This document shows positions 1 through 8,161 of a stretch of DNA of 43,631 nt, piece after piece. Both the position numbers and the translations under genes were made by a program. The DNA comes from Candidatus Daviesbacteria bacterium RIFCSPHIGHO2_02_FULL_36_13. GTDB taxonomy: Bacteria > Patescibacteriota > Microgenomatia > Daviesbacterales > UBA10151. Numbering within the stretch: the first letter of the stretch is position 1; every line of letters starts with the position of its first letter. The DNA is taken from contig MFCV01000025.1 in NCBI GenBank assembly GCA_001777015.1, forward strand, positions 1 to 43,631. The letters run 5' to 3'. Under the pieces are notes generated by a model. The model was not told where the DNA came from. It made no database searches and saw only the letters and a program-made list of their open reading frames with translations.

Positions 1-1
1 T

Positions 2-1474
2 GACACAATCTATTACTATAAAGTTTCAGCTGTTAATTCAATTGGCGAGGGGCCAAAAGGCAATGAGTCCTCTGCAACACCTTCTGCTCCACAATCTCCT
101 CCTAATACACCCACTCAATTAACTGCCACTTCTGTATCTTCCACCCAAATTAACCTGTCCTGGACTGCTCCAACCACTGGCGGACCTCCTACTACCTATA
201 AAATTTTAAGGTGCAGCGGCAGTACTGTTTGTACCCCGACTGCACCGGAAATAGATACAGTCACTGCCCCAACTGTTACCTATAATAATACTTCCCTTAC
301 TTGTAACAATGGCTATACTTATGCAGTAGTAGCCTCTAATAGCGGTGGAGATTCAGCTATTTCTAGTAGAGCCGCAGCAGCCCTGGCTTGTCCTTCTTCT
401 ACTTCTATTGTCTATGGGGATGCTTCAAGTGGTGGATCGCAAAGTTCTATTATTATTGGTGCAGATGGATTCCCTGTAGTTGTTTACGCGAGTACTGGAT
501 ACCGGTTAAAGATATTAAAATGCGGTAATACCAGCTGTTCCGCAGGCAATATTGTTAGAACACCTTCAAATGAAGCAATATATCATTCTATTGCCATAGG
601 TACAGATAACAATCCTGTTATTGCCTATACTGAAGCACCGTATCCGAATAACTATCTAAAGGTGGGACACTGCATAGATGCCAGTTGCTCTAACTGGAAT
701 GTATCTATAGTAGATTCAGGCAGTGGTGATTTTACTGGCTATTACCCCACTATCACTAAATCTTCCAGCGGATTACCTATGATTGGCTATTACCAACAAC
801 CGGGTCAAAACCAAAACCTTAAATTTGCCCAGTGTGCTAATAATGACTGTTCTTCCAGAACTATCAATACTGTAGCCTCTGGCAATGGTAGTGGCGGCGC
901 TGGCAACGGCCTTATTAAAGGCTCTAACGGTAATCCGGTCATTGCCTATTCGGCTAACGTATTAGGTCAAAATAAATTAGCTGTCTGCGCTGATGCGAAT
1001 TGCTCTTCCAGTACTATCAATACTATTGATACATCTGCAAACTTCAGCCTTATATTCAACTCCGTTGCCATTAGCACAGATACCTTCCCTATCATAGCTT
1101 ATGTTGAAAATGGCGGGACGGTTTTGAAAGTAGCCAAATGCACCAATGCCAGCTGCTCTGCTAAAACTATCACTGTTGTTGACTCATCCGGCAGCTTCAA
1201 TGGAACATCTATGGCTATCCTCCCATCAACCGGCTTTCCGGTCATTGCCTATTTTGATTTACCTTCTCAATCCCTTAAAGTACTAAAATGCGGCAATACT
1301 AATTGTTCTTCTGGCAATACCATTAGTTTCGTTGATGGCGGTAAGGTGGGTGTTTTTAGCTCCTCTCCTTATTTCATGGCTATTGGTACGGATGGGTTTC
1401 CCGTCATTTCATACCTGGATAATGTTGCCTGGAAGCTTAAAATAGCCAAGTGCAGTAATGGAGCCTGCAACTAA
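2..1474 (+). CDS. Partial (5' truncated) secreted/surface protein: FN3-like domains followed by about seven ~45-aa repeats with a Cys-x4-Cys motif
   Basis: Frame open from position 2 (DTIYYYKVSAVNSIGEGPKG...) and continuous with the listed ORF 662..1474; FN3-like 'INLSWTAP...TYKILR'; repeats LKILKCGNTSC, LKVGHCIDASC, LKFAQCANNDC, NKLAVCADANC, LKVAKCTNASC, LKVLKCGNTNC, LKIAKCSNGAC. Confidence 0.75.
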   Translation, partial: DTIYYYKVSAVNSIGEGPKGNESSATPSAPQSPPNTPTQLTATSVSSTQINLSWTAPTTGGPPTTYKILRCSGSTVCTPTAPEIDTVTAPTVTYNNTSLTCNNGYTYAVVASNSGGDSAISSRAAAALACPSSTSIVYGDASSGGSQSSIIIGADGFPVVVYASTGYRLKILKCGNTSCSAGNIVRTPSNEAIYHSIAIGTDNNPVIAYTEAPYPNNYLKVGHCIDASCSNWNVSIVDSGSGDFTGYYPTITKSSSGLPMIGYYQQPGQNQNLKFAQCANNDCSSRTINTVASGNGSGGAGNGLIKGSNGNPVIAYSANVLGQNKLAVCADANCSSSTINTIDTSANFSLIFNSVAISTDTFPIIAYVENGGTVLKVAKCTNASCSAKTITVVDSSGSFNGTSMAILPSTGFPVIAYFDLPSQSLKVLKCGNTNCSSGNTISFVDGGKVGVFSSSPYFMAIGTDGFPVISYLDNVAWKLKIAKCSNGACN

Positions 1475-1477
1475 AGT

Positions 1478-1978
1478 TTAAAGTTTAGCAAATGGGAAAA
1501 ACTTAATTACCGTCTTTTTATTATCTTCTGATAAATTATTGCCTGCTAGGTCAAGACTCTTTAAATTTTTGAACAAAAATAACTGTGGAGGCAAATCTAT
1601 TAATTGATTATCGGAGATATCTAGATGCTGTAAGCTCTGCATATTGAAAATGACTGTTGGGAACATTGATAGTTTGTTATTCTTGAGAGATAAATCAGTC
1701 AGGTTTTTTAGCTTTAAAATGCTCCCCGGCAGATATGTTAAGTTTTGCTTAGAAAGGTCTAAAACACAAGCTATTTCTATATTTTTTAAGGCCTCATCCA
1801 AATTGGTAAACCTTTTGCAAACCACCGGAGGAGAACTAGGTAAAAGTGTCTGGTTTTGAACCTTATCTTGAGGCTTTTGAGGCTGATTAAATTTAGTATA
1901 AAGAAATGAGCCTGAAACTACGGCTACTGAAACAATAATGATTAAGGTTACAAACACCTTCAAAGAGGGAACTCTCAT
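1478..1978 (-). CDS. Leucine-rich repeat protein with N-terminal membrane anchor
   Basis: N-terminal hydrophobic segment; LRR units 'LKNLTDLSLKNNKLSMFP', 'MQSLQHLDISDNQLIDLP', 'FKNLKSLDLAGNNL'. Confidence 0.8.
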   Translation of the reverse strand: MRVPSLKVFVTLIIIVSVAVVSGSFLYTKFNQPQKPQDKVQNQTLLPSSPPVVCKRFTNLDEALKNIEIACVLDLSKQNLTYLPGSILKLKNLTDLSLKNNKLSMFPTVIFNMQSLQHLDISDNQLIDLPPQLFLFKNLKSLDLAGNNLSEDNKKTVIKFFPFAKL

Positions 1979-2025
1979 AATCTAACTTTATATAAAAAAG
2001 CTCCTGCCTGTCAAATCGACAGCAA

Positions 2026-2479
2026 TTACTTAGTTATTTCCTTGCCTAATTTTTTAGCCAGATCTTTATAAAATTCCTGTAAATCTGATAGCTTAAGAGG
2101 TATTAACATTTTGGGCAAATAATCAAAAGTTTTAACTTTCAGGCAATCAGCAGCAATTGTGTATAGATCAATCTCTATCTTAAACTTTACCCTTGCTCCT
2201 TCCATTAAGTCCCAAAGCGAAAATTCTTTTAAGAGGAAATACAAATCAACAAAATCTTTAACCTGGCTTCTTTGATGTATTGTTTGCAGTTTGTTTACTG
2301 CAATATCAAACAAACTGTCTACTTCTATATTCTCTATAGACTTGCTCTTTTTTAGTCTCTTATAAGGATAATAACCAAAATCCACCTTTAAAATAAAAAT
2401 TATCTTTTAAAAAATTAATTTTGACTATCTCACCCAAAACAGTTTTTTGTTCTTTGGTGAGGATTGGTATCTCCCCCAT
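2026..2479 (-). pseudogene. AbiEii/nucleotidyltransferase-toxin-like gene with internal deletion and frameshift
   Basis: N-terminal remnant MGEIPILTKEQKTVLGEIVKINFLKDNFYFKGG starts at 2479; C-terminal remnant VDFGYYPYKRLKKSKSIENIEVDSLFDIAVNKLQTIHQRSQVKDFVDLYFLLKE is in another frame and joins at about 2383-2388; the GGT...D core between them is missing. Confidence 0.6.
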
Positions 2480-2673
2480 ATTAAAAGTTCCATTAACTTT
2501 CTTGGTTCTTCAAACAAGTTATCTTTAATTTTATTCCAACTCTCCTTAACATCAGACAGGCTGATTTTTTCTCCTTTGTCAGGACCATAGTTAATCATTC
2601 TTTCTAAGATTAAAAGCCTTCCTGATTCAGTCTTTCTTAACTCTTTTATATCATAATCCCAAATAAATGGCAT
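2425..2673 (-). CDS. Small hypothetical protein upstream of and overlapping the AbiEii-like remnant (possible partner gene)
   Basis: 82-aa ORF MPFIWDYDIKELRKTESGRLLILERMINYG... Confidence 0.55.
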   Translation of the reverse strand: MPFIWDYDIKELRKTESGRLLILERMINYGPDKGEKISLSDVKESWNKIKDNLFEEPRKLMELLIWGRYQSSPKNKKLFWVR

Positions 2674-2696
2674 ATTTATATTTTACCATAAAATAG

Positions 2697-2729
2697 ATCC
2701 CGATTTTCATCGGGATGACGTAAACGTCA
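2697..2729. repeat. Perfect palindrome ATCCCGAT-TTTC-ATCGGGAT plus adjacent TGACGT-AA-ACGTCA
   Basis: 8-bp perfect stem at 2697..2716 and 6-bp stem at 2716..2729, spanning the uppS stop codon (gene end 2727). Confidence 0.8.
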
Positions 2730-3428
2730 CTTCCCAAAATTTCTTTTTTGGGATTTATACCAAACTAAAGCCTTTTTTAATTCTTTTTCACCAAAATCAG
2801 GCCAAAGAGTTTTAGTAAAATAAAATTCTGAGTAGGCTGTTTGCCAAAGCAGAAAATTGGAAAGCCTGGACCTTCCCCCTGTTCTTATCACCAAATCAGG
2901 ATCAGGCTGGCCTTGAGTATACAAATGCTTCTCAATTATTTCTTCATTGATTCTTTTAACATCAATGCCTTTTTTAACTATATCCTTGACTGCCCGAAGT
3001 AATTCTTTTTTACCCCCATAATTTAAGGCAATATTAAGCTTTATAGATTCATTTTTAATATAAGTTTTTCTAAGGCTGTTAATAAGATTTTTAATTGTAT
3101 CAGGAAGACCATGCACCTCCCCAAGGATGGTTACTTTAACCCCCTTTTCCATCATTTTTTTAAGTCTGGTGTGGTAGCCTTTTCTAAGTAAGCTAAAAAG
3201 TCCTATCACTTCTCTTTTAGCTCTTTCCTGCACATTCTCTGTAGAGAGAGCATACACAGTTACAGTCTTTACCCCCAGCTTTTCTGCTGCCTCAACAATT
3301 TTTTCCAAAGCCTTAGAACCTGCCTCATGCCCTTTAATATCAGGCATTCCTCTTTTTCTGGCCCACCTTCTGTTGCCATCCATTATCATGGCAATGTGGC
3401 TAGGTATGCTATCTTCTAACTTAGTCAT
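2727..3428 (-). CDS. uppS: Undecaprenyl diphosphate synthase (isoprenyl transferase)
   Basis: IPSHIAMIMDGNRRWARKRG...GHEAGSKAL; PDLVIRTGGRSRLSNFLLWQTAYSEFYF; WPDF. Confidence 0.95.
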   Translation of the reverse strand: MTKLEDSIPSHIAMIMDGNRRWARKRGMPDIKGHEAGSKALEKIVEAAEKLGVKTVTVYALSTENVQERAKREVIGLFSLLRKGYHTRLKKMMEKGVKVTILGEVHGLPDTIKNLINSLRKTYIKNESIKLNIALNYGGKKELLRAVKDIVKKGIDVKRINEEIIEKHLYTQGQPDPDLVIRTGGRSRLSNFLLWQTAYSEFYFTKTLWPDFGEKELKKALVWYKSQKRNFGK

Positions 3429-3430
3429 AA

Positions 3431-3490
3431 ATTTCTAATTTCTAATTTCTAATTTCTAAACTCTCTTAGAGCACTTAGAAATTAGGTCAA
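3431..3490. repeat. Heptanucleotide array (ATTTCTA)x4 with inverted partner TTAGAAATTAGG
   Basis: Four perfect copies at 3431..3458; inverted partner TAGAAATTAGG from 3476; between the polyprenyl synthase stop and uppS start. Confidence 0.85.
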
Positions 3491-3500
3491 TTAGGTTAAT

Positions 3501-4328
3501 TTATTTGTTCCTTCCCATCATATATTCTGTCATTTCTTTTAAAATTATTTTAAATCTGGCATTACCAGTGATATCATCTATCATCTCTTTGGCCTCAGCA
3601 GTATACTTTAATGCCTCTTTTTTTGCAGTCTCAATATCTGCTATCTCTTTATCTAAGATATCATCCTGTATTTGAAAAGCAATTCCTAATTTCTCCCCAA
3701 ATTCTTTTATCCCGCGAAACTCTGGCGAAGTGGGATCCATTCCTGCCAATATTGCCCCCATCTGTAAGGGACCCGCAACAGTATATTTAGCTGTTTTGTA
3801 TAAACGGATGAATTCAATTTCGCTTTTGTCCTCCTCCACATCCAATATTTGTCCAAATCCTGTATTGATAACCATTTCTGAAAGAAAGTTTATAGCTTTA
3901 ATTTTTACTTCCCCTAAAAAGTTAGCCTCAGAAATTAATTTTATAGGTAAATATAGTCCAATATCCCCAACATTTATAGCTTGTGGTATTCCTAATAATT
4001 TATAAAGACTGGGTTGACCGCGCCTCTCCTCGCTTTTATCCATAATGTCATCATGGATTAGGAAAGCTGTATGTAAAATCTCCAGAGCTGAGGCCACCCT
4101 TAATACGTCATTGCGAAGGTTCGGAGAACCTGAAGCAATCTCAAACCCAAGCTTTAGTAAAACTCCTCTTATTCTTTTGCCTCCCCGAGTAGAATTTAAA
4201 AGACCTAAGGCAAAAGGCAAAAGCTTAATATTGGTCTTTTTAGTCTCATTTAAAAACTCAGAAAGGATTAAATCCAATTCCTCATTTATTAAAGTAGCAT
4301 TTTCCTCAAGATATTTTTCGAAGACCAT
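3501..4328 (-). CDS. Polyprenyl (trans-isoprenyl diphosphate) synthase
   Basis: First Asp-rich motif LIHDDIMDKSEERRGQPS; second motif FQIQDDILD; carries an inserted EIASGSPNLRND segment. Confidence 0.92.
   Translation of the reverse strand: MVFEKYLEENATLINEELDLILSEFLNETKKTNIKLLPFALGLLNSTRGGKRIRGVLLKLGFEIASGSPNLRNDVLRVASALEILHTAFLIHDDIMDKSEERRGQPSLYKLLGIPQAINVGDIGLYLPIKLISEANFLGEVKIKAINFLSEMVINTGFGQILDVEEDKSEIEFIRLYKTAKYTVAGPLQMGAILAGMDPTSPEFRGIKEFGEKLGIAFQIQDDILDKEIADIETAKKEALKYTAEAKEMIDDITGNARFKIILKEMTEYMMGRNK
4106..4142. repeat. RND-type dispersed element, in-frame in the polyprenyl synthase gene
   Basis: CGTCATTGCGAAGGTTCGGAGAACCTGAAGCAATCTC; same ends (CGTCATTGCG...GAAGCAATCT) and same length (37 bp) as the left arm of the mutM copy at 28940. 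Confidence 0.75.
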
Positions 4329-4433
4329 AATTTACGTTTTTGCCGCAGGCAAAAAGGCAAGGTTCTGCGAGCACGAAGTATAATATCACATACTGAAGTG
4401 CGAAGCAGGTCCTTACCATATTTTGCTATTTTC

Positions 4434-4450
4434 TGTTAGAATTGGCTTCG
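4434..4450 (+). promoter_or_regulatory. Extended -10 (TG-T-TAGAAT) 8 nt before the HMGR ATG at 4451
   Basis: TGTTAGAAT at 4434..4442, then TGGCTTCG, then ATG. Confidence 0.5.
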
Positions 4451-5611
4451 ATGAAAACCAAATCCAGCTTACGCGATTTTACAACTGCCTCAGAACGCCG
4501 CCAATTTTTAGAAAAAGAATTAAATACTACTCTTAATAATATAGGTAGTTTTCCCTTTACAGAAAAGCAGGTTAAGAATCGCAATATAGAAAATCTAATC
4601 GGAGCAGCTCAGATCCCCTTGGGTATTGCCGGTCCCCTTACTCTAAAAACCAATAACCAAAAACTAATAACTGCTTATCTTCCTCTAGCCACTACTGAGG
4701 GAGCCTTGGTAGCATCTGCCAGCAGGGGCTGTAAGGCTATCAATGAATCCGGCGGAGCTAAAGTTTACTCAGAACTGGTTGGGCAAACAAGAGGGCCTGT
4801 TTTTAAAGTAAACGGCCTTGATCATGGACAAAAAACTATTGATTGGATTAACTCCCATCTTCCCCTAATCTCCCAAACAGCCCAAAAAACCTCCAGCCAT
4901 TTAAAACTTTTAAAAGTTGAATCTTCTTTAGTTGGCAGAAATTTATTTTTAAGATTTTATTATGATACCTCTGATGCCATGGGAATGAATATGGTAACTA
5001 TAGCCACTGAGGGGGCTGTCAAGCTTATTGAACAAAAAACTAAGGCAGAATTAGTCTCAGTTGCTGGAAATTATGATTTAGATAAAAAACCAGCCTATTT
5101 AAATTTTATATTAGGCAGAGGCAGGAAAGTTTGGGCAGAGGCTGTTTTAAAAAAAGAAGTTGTAAAAGAGGTTTTAAAAACAACTCCTGAAAAAATGGCA
5201 GAAGTAGTTTACAGAAAAATTCAAATAGGCTCTGCAATAAGTGGTTCTTTAGGATTTAATGCACATTTCGCTAATGGCATAGCTGCTATTTTTGCAGCCA
5301 CTGGTCAGGATTTAGCTCACACAGTGGAAGGCAGCTTAGGTATCACCACCTCAGAAGTCTTAAAAAATGGTGATCTATATTTTTCAATTTACTTACCAGC
5401 CTTAGTAGTAGGCACAGTAGGCGGTGGAACTCACCTGCCTACCCAATCTGAGGCTCTAAAAATTATGGGCATTAATGGGCCAGGACAAACTAAAAAATTC
5501 GCTGAGATTATTGGATCTGCTATACTTGCTTTGGAAATTTCCCTTATAGCCAGCCAAGCCCAAGGTACACTAGCTAAAGCTCATGTAAAGTTAGCTAGGA
5601 AAGGAAAATAG
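4451..5611 (+). CDS. hmgA: Hydroxymethylglutaryl-CoA reductase, class I type
   Basis: ENLIGAAQIPLGIAGPL; ATTEGALVASASRGCKAI; DAMGMNMV; ATGQDLAHTVEGS; C-terminal LAKAHVK. ATG at 4451 preferred over TTG at 4442 because the -10 overlaps the latter. Confidence 0.93.
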   Translation: MKTKSSLRDFTTASERRQFLEKELNTTLNNIGSFPFTEKQVKNRNIENLIGAAQIPLGIAGPLTLKTNNQKLITAYLPLATTEGALVASASRGCKAINESGGAKVYSELVGQTRGPVFKVNGLDHGQKTIDWINSHLPLISQTAQKTSSHLKLLKVESSLVGRNLFLRFYYDTSDAMGMNMVTIATEGAVKLIEQKTKAELVSVAGNYDLDKKPAYLNFILGRGRKVWAEAVLKKEVVKEVLKTTPEKMAEVVYRKIQIGSAISGSLGFNAHFANGIAAIFAATGQDLAHTVEGSLGITTSEVLKNGDLYFSIYLPALVVGTVGGGTHLPTQSEALKIMGINGPGQTKKFAEIIGSAILALEISLIASQAQGTLAKAHVKLARKGK

Positions 5612-5615
5612 GATG

Positions 5616-5668
5616 TTCTCCACTTCGGTCGAACAAGAATTATTCTTCGAGCGAGCGAAGCGGGTCGA
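5616..5668. repeat. Imperfect inverted repeat in the HMGR-HMGS intergenic region
   Basis: TTCTCCACTTCGGTCGAACAAGAATT versus reverse complement of ATTCTTCGAGCGAGCGAAGCGGGTCGAGAAG. Confidence 0.55.
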
Positions 5669-5685
5669 GAAGTTACCTTAACATT

Positions 5686-6729
5686 ATGATCGGAATAGTC
5701 TCATACGGAACATACATACCTAAACATAGAATAAAACCCTCCCAAATTGCCCTTGCCTGGGGTAAAGACCCAACAGAGGTAGAAAAATCTTTAGGAGTTT
5801 TTGAAAAAGCTGTAGCTTCTGTTGATGAAGATGCCATAACTTTATCAATTGAGGCCAGCTATAGAGCTTTAAGCAATGGAAATATTGATCCTTTGAAAAT
5901 TGGAGGCATAACCATTGGTTCTGAATCTCACCCTTATGCTGTAAAACCATCCAGTACTGTGGTAGCAGGTATATTAGGTATGGGTACAGATTATCTGGCA
6001 GCTGATTTAGAGTTTGCCTGCAAAGCAGGAACTGCTGGAATACAACTTCTTTCTGGATTGGTTTCTTCTGGAAAAACCAAATATGTATTGGCAATAGGTT
6101 CTGATGTGGCTCAATCTAAGCCTTCTGATGTTTTGGAATATACTGCAGGTTCAGCCTCGGCAGCCTATATCTTAGGAAAGAAAAATATTATTGCCAATTT
6201 ATTAGATTTTACCTCCTTTTCTTCTGATACCCCTGATTTTTGGAGAAAAGACACTGAAAAATTCCCATCTCACGCAGGCAGATTTACAGGTTCTCCTGCA
6301 TATTTTGCGCACGTTTACGGAGCCTCTACCGCAATGCTTAAAAAAGTTAAGATGGCACCAAACGATTTTAAATATGCCATCTTTCATATGCCAAATGCCA
6401 AATTCCCAAAAGAAGCAGCTAAAAAATTAGGGTTTACCAAAGAACAAATAGCCCCAGGCTTTGTAGTTGAATATATTGGCAACCCCTACTCCGGATCTTC
6501 AATGGTTGGCCTGGCAGCCACTTTAGATATAGCTAAGCCTGGAGATAAGATTTTTGTCTGCTCTTATGGATCAGGGGCAGGGTCAGATGCTTTTGTATTT
6601 GAGGTCACAAAAGAAATAACTACCTACAAAAAATCAGTTAAGGATACTGTAGCAAGTCAAATTAAAAATAAAGAATACATTGATTACTCACTGATTGCTA
6701 AAAATATTTTAACCAAATATAGACTATGA
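5686..6729 (+). CDS. Hydroxymethylglutaryl-CoA synthase, archaeal type
   Basis: MIGIVSYGTYIPKHRI; active-site Cys in EFACKAGTAG; catalytic His in IFHMPNAKFP; GNPYSGSSMVGLA. Confidence 0.92.
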   Translation: MIGIVSYGTYIPKHRIKPSQIALAWGKDPTEVEKSLGVFEKAVASVDEDAITLSIEASYRALSNGNIDPLKIGGITIGSESHPYAVKPSSTVVAGILGMGTDYLAADLEFACKAGTAGIQLLSGLVSSGKTKYVLAIGSDVAQSKPSDVLEYTAGSASAAYILGKKNIIANLLDFTSFSSDTPDFWRKDTEKFPSHAGRFTGSPAYFAHVYGASTAMLKKVKMAPNDFKYAIFHMPNAKFPKEAAKKLGFTKEQIAPGFVVEYIGNPYSGSSMVGLAATLDIAKPGDKIFVCSYGSGAGSDAFVFEVTKEITTYKKSVKDTVASQIKNKEYIDYSLIAKNILTKYRL

Positions 6730-7868
6730 GAATACAAATTTTAGGTACAGGCATAACAAAATTTGGAGAATTATGGAGCAAATCTTTATTAGACTTGGCC
6801 ACTGATGCTGCTCTTGAAGCGATAAACGATTCACGATTATCGATAAACCAGATAGATGCTGTTTTTGTAGCCAATATGATTTATGGAAAAATAGCTAATC
6901 AGGATCATTTAGGTGCTCTGATTACCTCCGCTCTGGGACTTAAATGTGCATCATTCAGGGTTGAAGCAGCTTGTGCCTCAGGAGGATTGGCTGTACATCT
7001 TGCCTGCCAATCTTTAATGGCTGGAACATACAAAAATGTATTAGTAGTTGGGGTTGAAAAAATGACAGATGTAGGAATTTCTGAGATCACTTCTGCTTTA
7101 ATGGGTGCAGGATCAGATATGGAGAGAAAAGCAGGTTTAACTTTTCCGGGATTATATGCCTTGATGGCCAAAGCTCATATGGCAAAATACGGCACCACCA
7201 AAAAGCATTTAGCTGCTGTTTCTGTTAAGAATCACTATCATGCCTCTATGAATGAAAAAGCTCAATTTCCTTTTGAAATTACAGAGGAAAAAGCCCTAAA
7301 TTCACCGGAAATCTGTTCTCCTTTTACTCTTTTTGATGCCTCCCCTATTACAGATGGTGCTGCAGCAGTCATATTGTCCTCCGACTTAACCTCTGGATCC
7401 ACAAATAATGTCTATATTACAGGTTCTGCAGTAGCCTCAGACACTGTTGATTTAGCAGCCAGAGATTCTTTATTAGAACTTAGAGCTACCAAAGAAGCTT
7501 CAGTGAAGGCTTTAAAACAAGCAGGGGTAGAGATCAAAGATATTGATATTGCAGAAGTTCATGATTGTTTTACAATTGCAGAAATTTTGGCTATGGAAGA
7601 TTTAGGCTTTTGTAAAAAAGGTGAGGGTGGAGATTTTATTAAAAAAGGCATTACCAGACTGGGAGGTAAAATGCCTGTCAATACCTCAGGAGGCTTAAAA
7701 GCTTGTGGACACCCAGTGGCTGCAACAGGGTTGAAACAAATTATTGAGATTGCTGATCAAATAAGAGGCAGAGCTGGTAAAAGACAGGCGGAAGGAATTA
7801 ATTGCGGTTTAGCTCACAATGTAGGAGGAAGTGGTGCCACAGTAGTGGTTCACATAATACAATCATGA
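6726..7868 (+). CDS. Acetyl-CoA acetyltransferase (thiolase), archaeal HMGS-linked type
   Basis: Nucleophile Cys in EAACASGGLAVHLA; DCFTIAEI; NTSGGLKACGHPVAATG; GLAHNVGGSGAT; 4-nt ATGA overlap with HMGS. Confidence 0.92.
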   Translation: MRIQILGTGITKFGELWSKSLLDLATDAALEAINDSRLSINQIDAVFVANMIYGKIANQDHLGALITSALGLKCASFRVEAACASGGLAVHLACQSLMAGTYKNVLVVGVEKMTDVGISEITSALMGAGSDMERKAGLTFPGLYALMAKAHMAKYGTTKKHLAAVSVKNHYHASMNEKAQFPFEITEEKALNSPEICSPFTLFDASPITDGAAAVILSSDLTSGSTNNVYITGSAVASDTVDLAARDSLLELRATKEASVKALKQAGVEIKDIDIAEVHDCFTIAEILAMEDLGFCKKGEGGDFIKKGITRLGGKMPVNTSGGLKACGHPVAATGLKQIIEIADQIRGRAGKRQAEGINCGLAHNVGGSGATVVVHIIQS

Positions 7869-8161
7869 CAAAACCTGCAGAAATTTGGAGAGAACATAAA
7901 AAACTGCATTCTTACCTTGGAAAACAAGGGAAACTTTTGGTTTGGACTAAGATTCTGGTAGCCCCAGTAGGATTTGAACATCAAACCCCCTACTTTGTAG
8001 GAATTGTTATCCTTGATGGAGAAAGAATGCCTGTACAGATTGTGGATGCAGATGAAAAACAGCTAAAACCAAACCAAAAAGTAGAGGTAGTTATTAGAAA
8101 AATTGGTAAGGCAAAATCTGAAGATGTAATTGAGTATGGAATAAAGGTAAAACCAATTTAA
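7865..8161 (+). CDS. DUF35 OB-fold protein lacking the N-terminal zinc ribbon
   Basis: Starts at the ATG overlapping the thiolase stop; VAPVGFEHQTPYFVGIVILDGERMPVQIVDAD...VEVVIRKIG; no Cys in the ORF. Confidence 0.82.
   Translation: MTKPAEIWREHKKLHSYLGKQGKLLVWTKILVAPVGFEHQTPYFVGIVILDGERMPVQIVDADEKQLKPNQKVEVVIRKIGKAKSEDVIEYGIKVKPI

Noticed and set aside
1644-1859. Plus-strand 71-aa ORF
   Set aside because: Antisense to the LRR protein gene; no support.
2026-2385. Stand-alone 119-aa protein
   Set aside because: Begins in the middle of an AbiEii-like domain with a deletion junction just upstream; treated as part of a pseudogene.
3431-3490. Possible CRISPR array
   Set aside because: Units are 7 nt and directly contiguous with no spacers; no cas genes in the window.
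3730-4383. Plus-strand ORFs 3730..4005 and 4045..4383
   Set aside because: Antisense to the polyprenyl synthase gene; one only extends through the divergent intergenic region.
5720-6387. Minus-strand ORFs 5720..6094 and 6202..6387
   Set aside because: Antisense to the well-supported HMG-CoA synthase gene; no recognisable domain.
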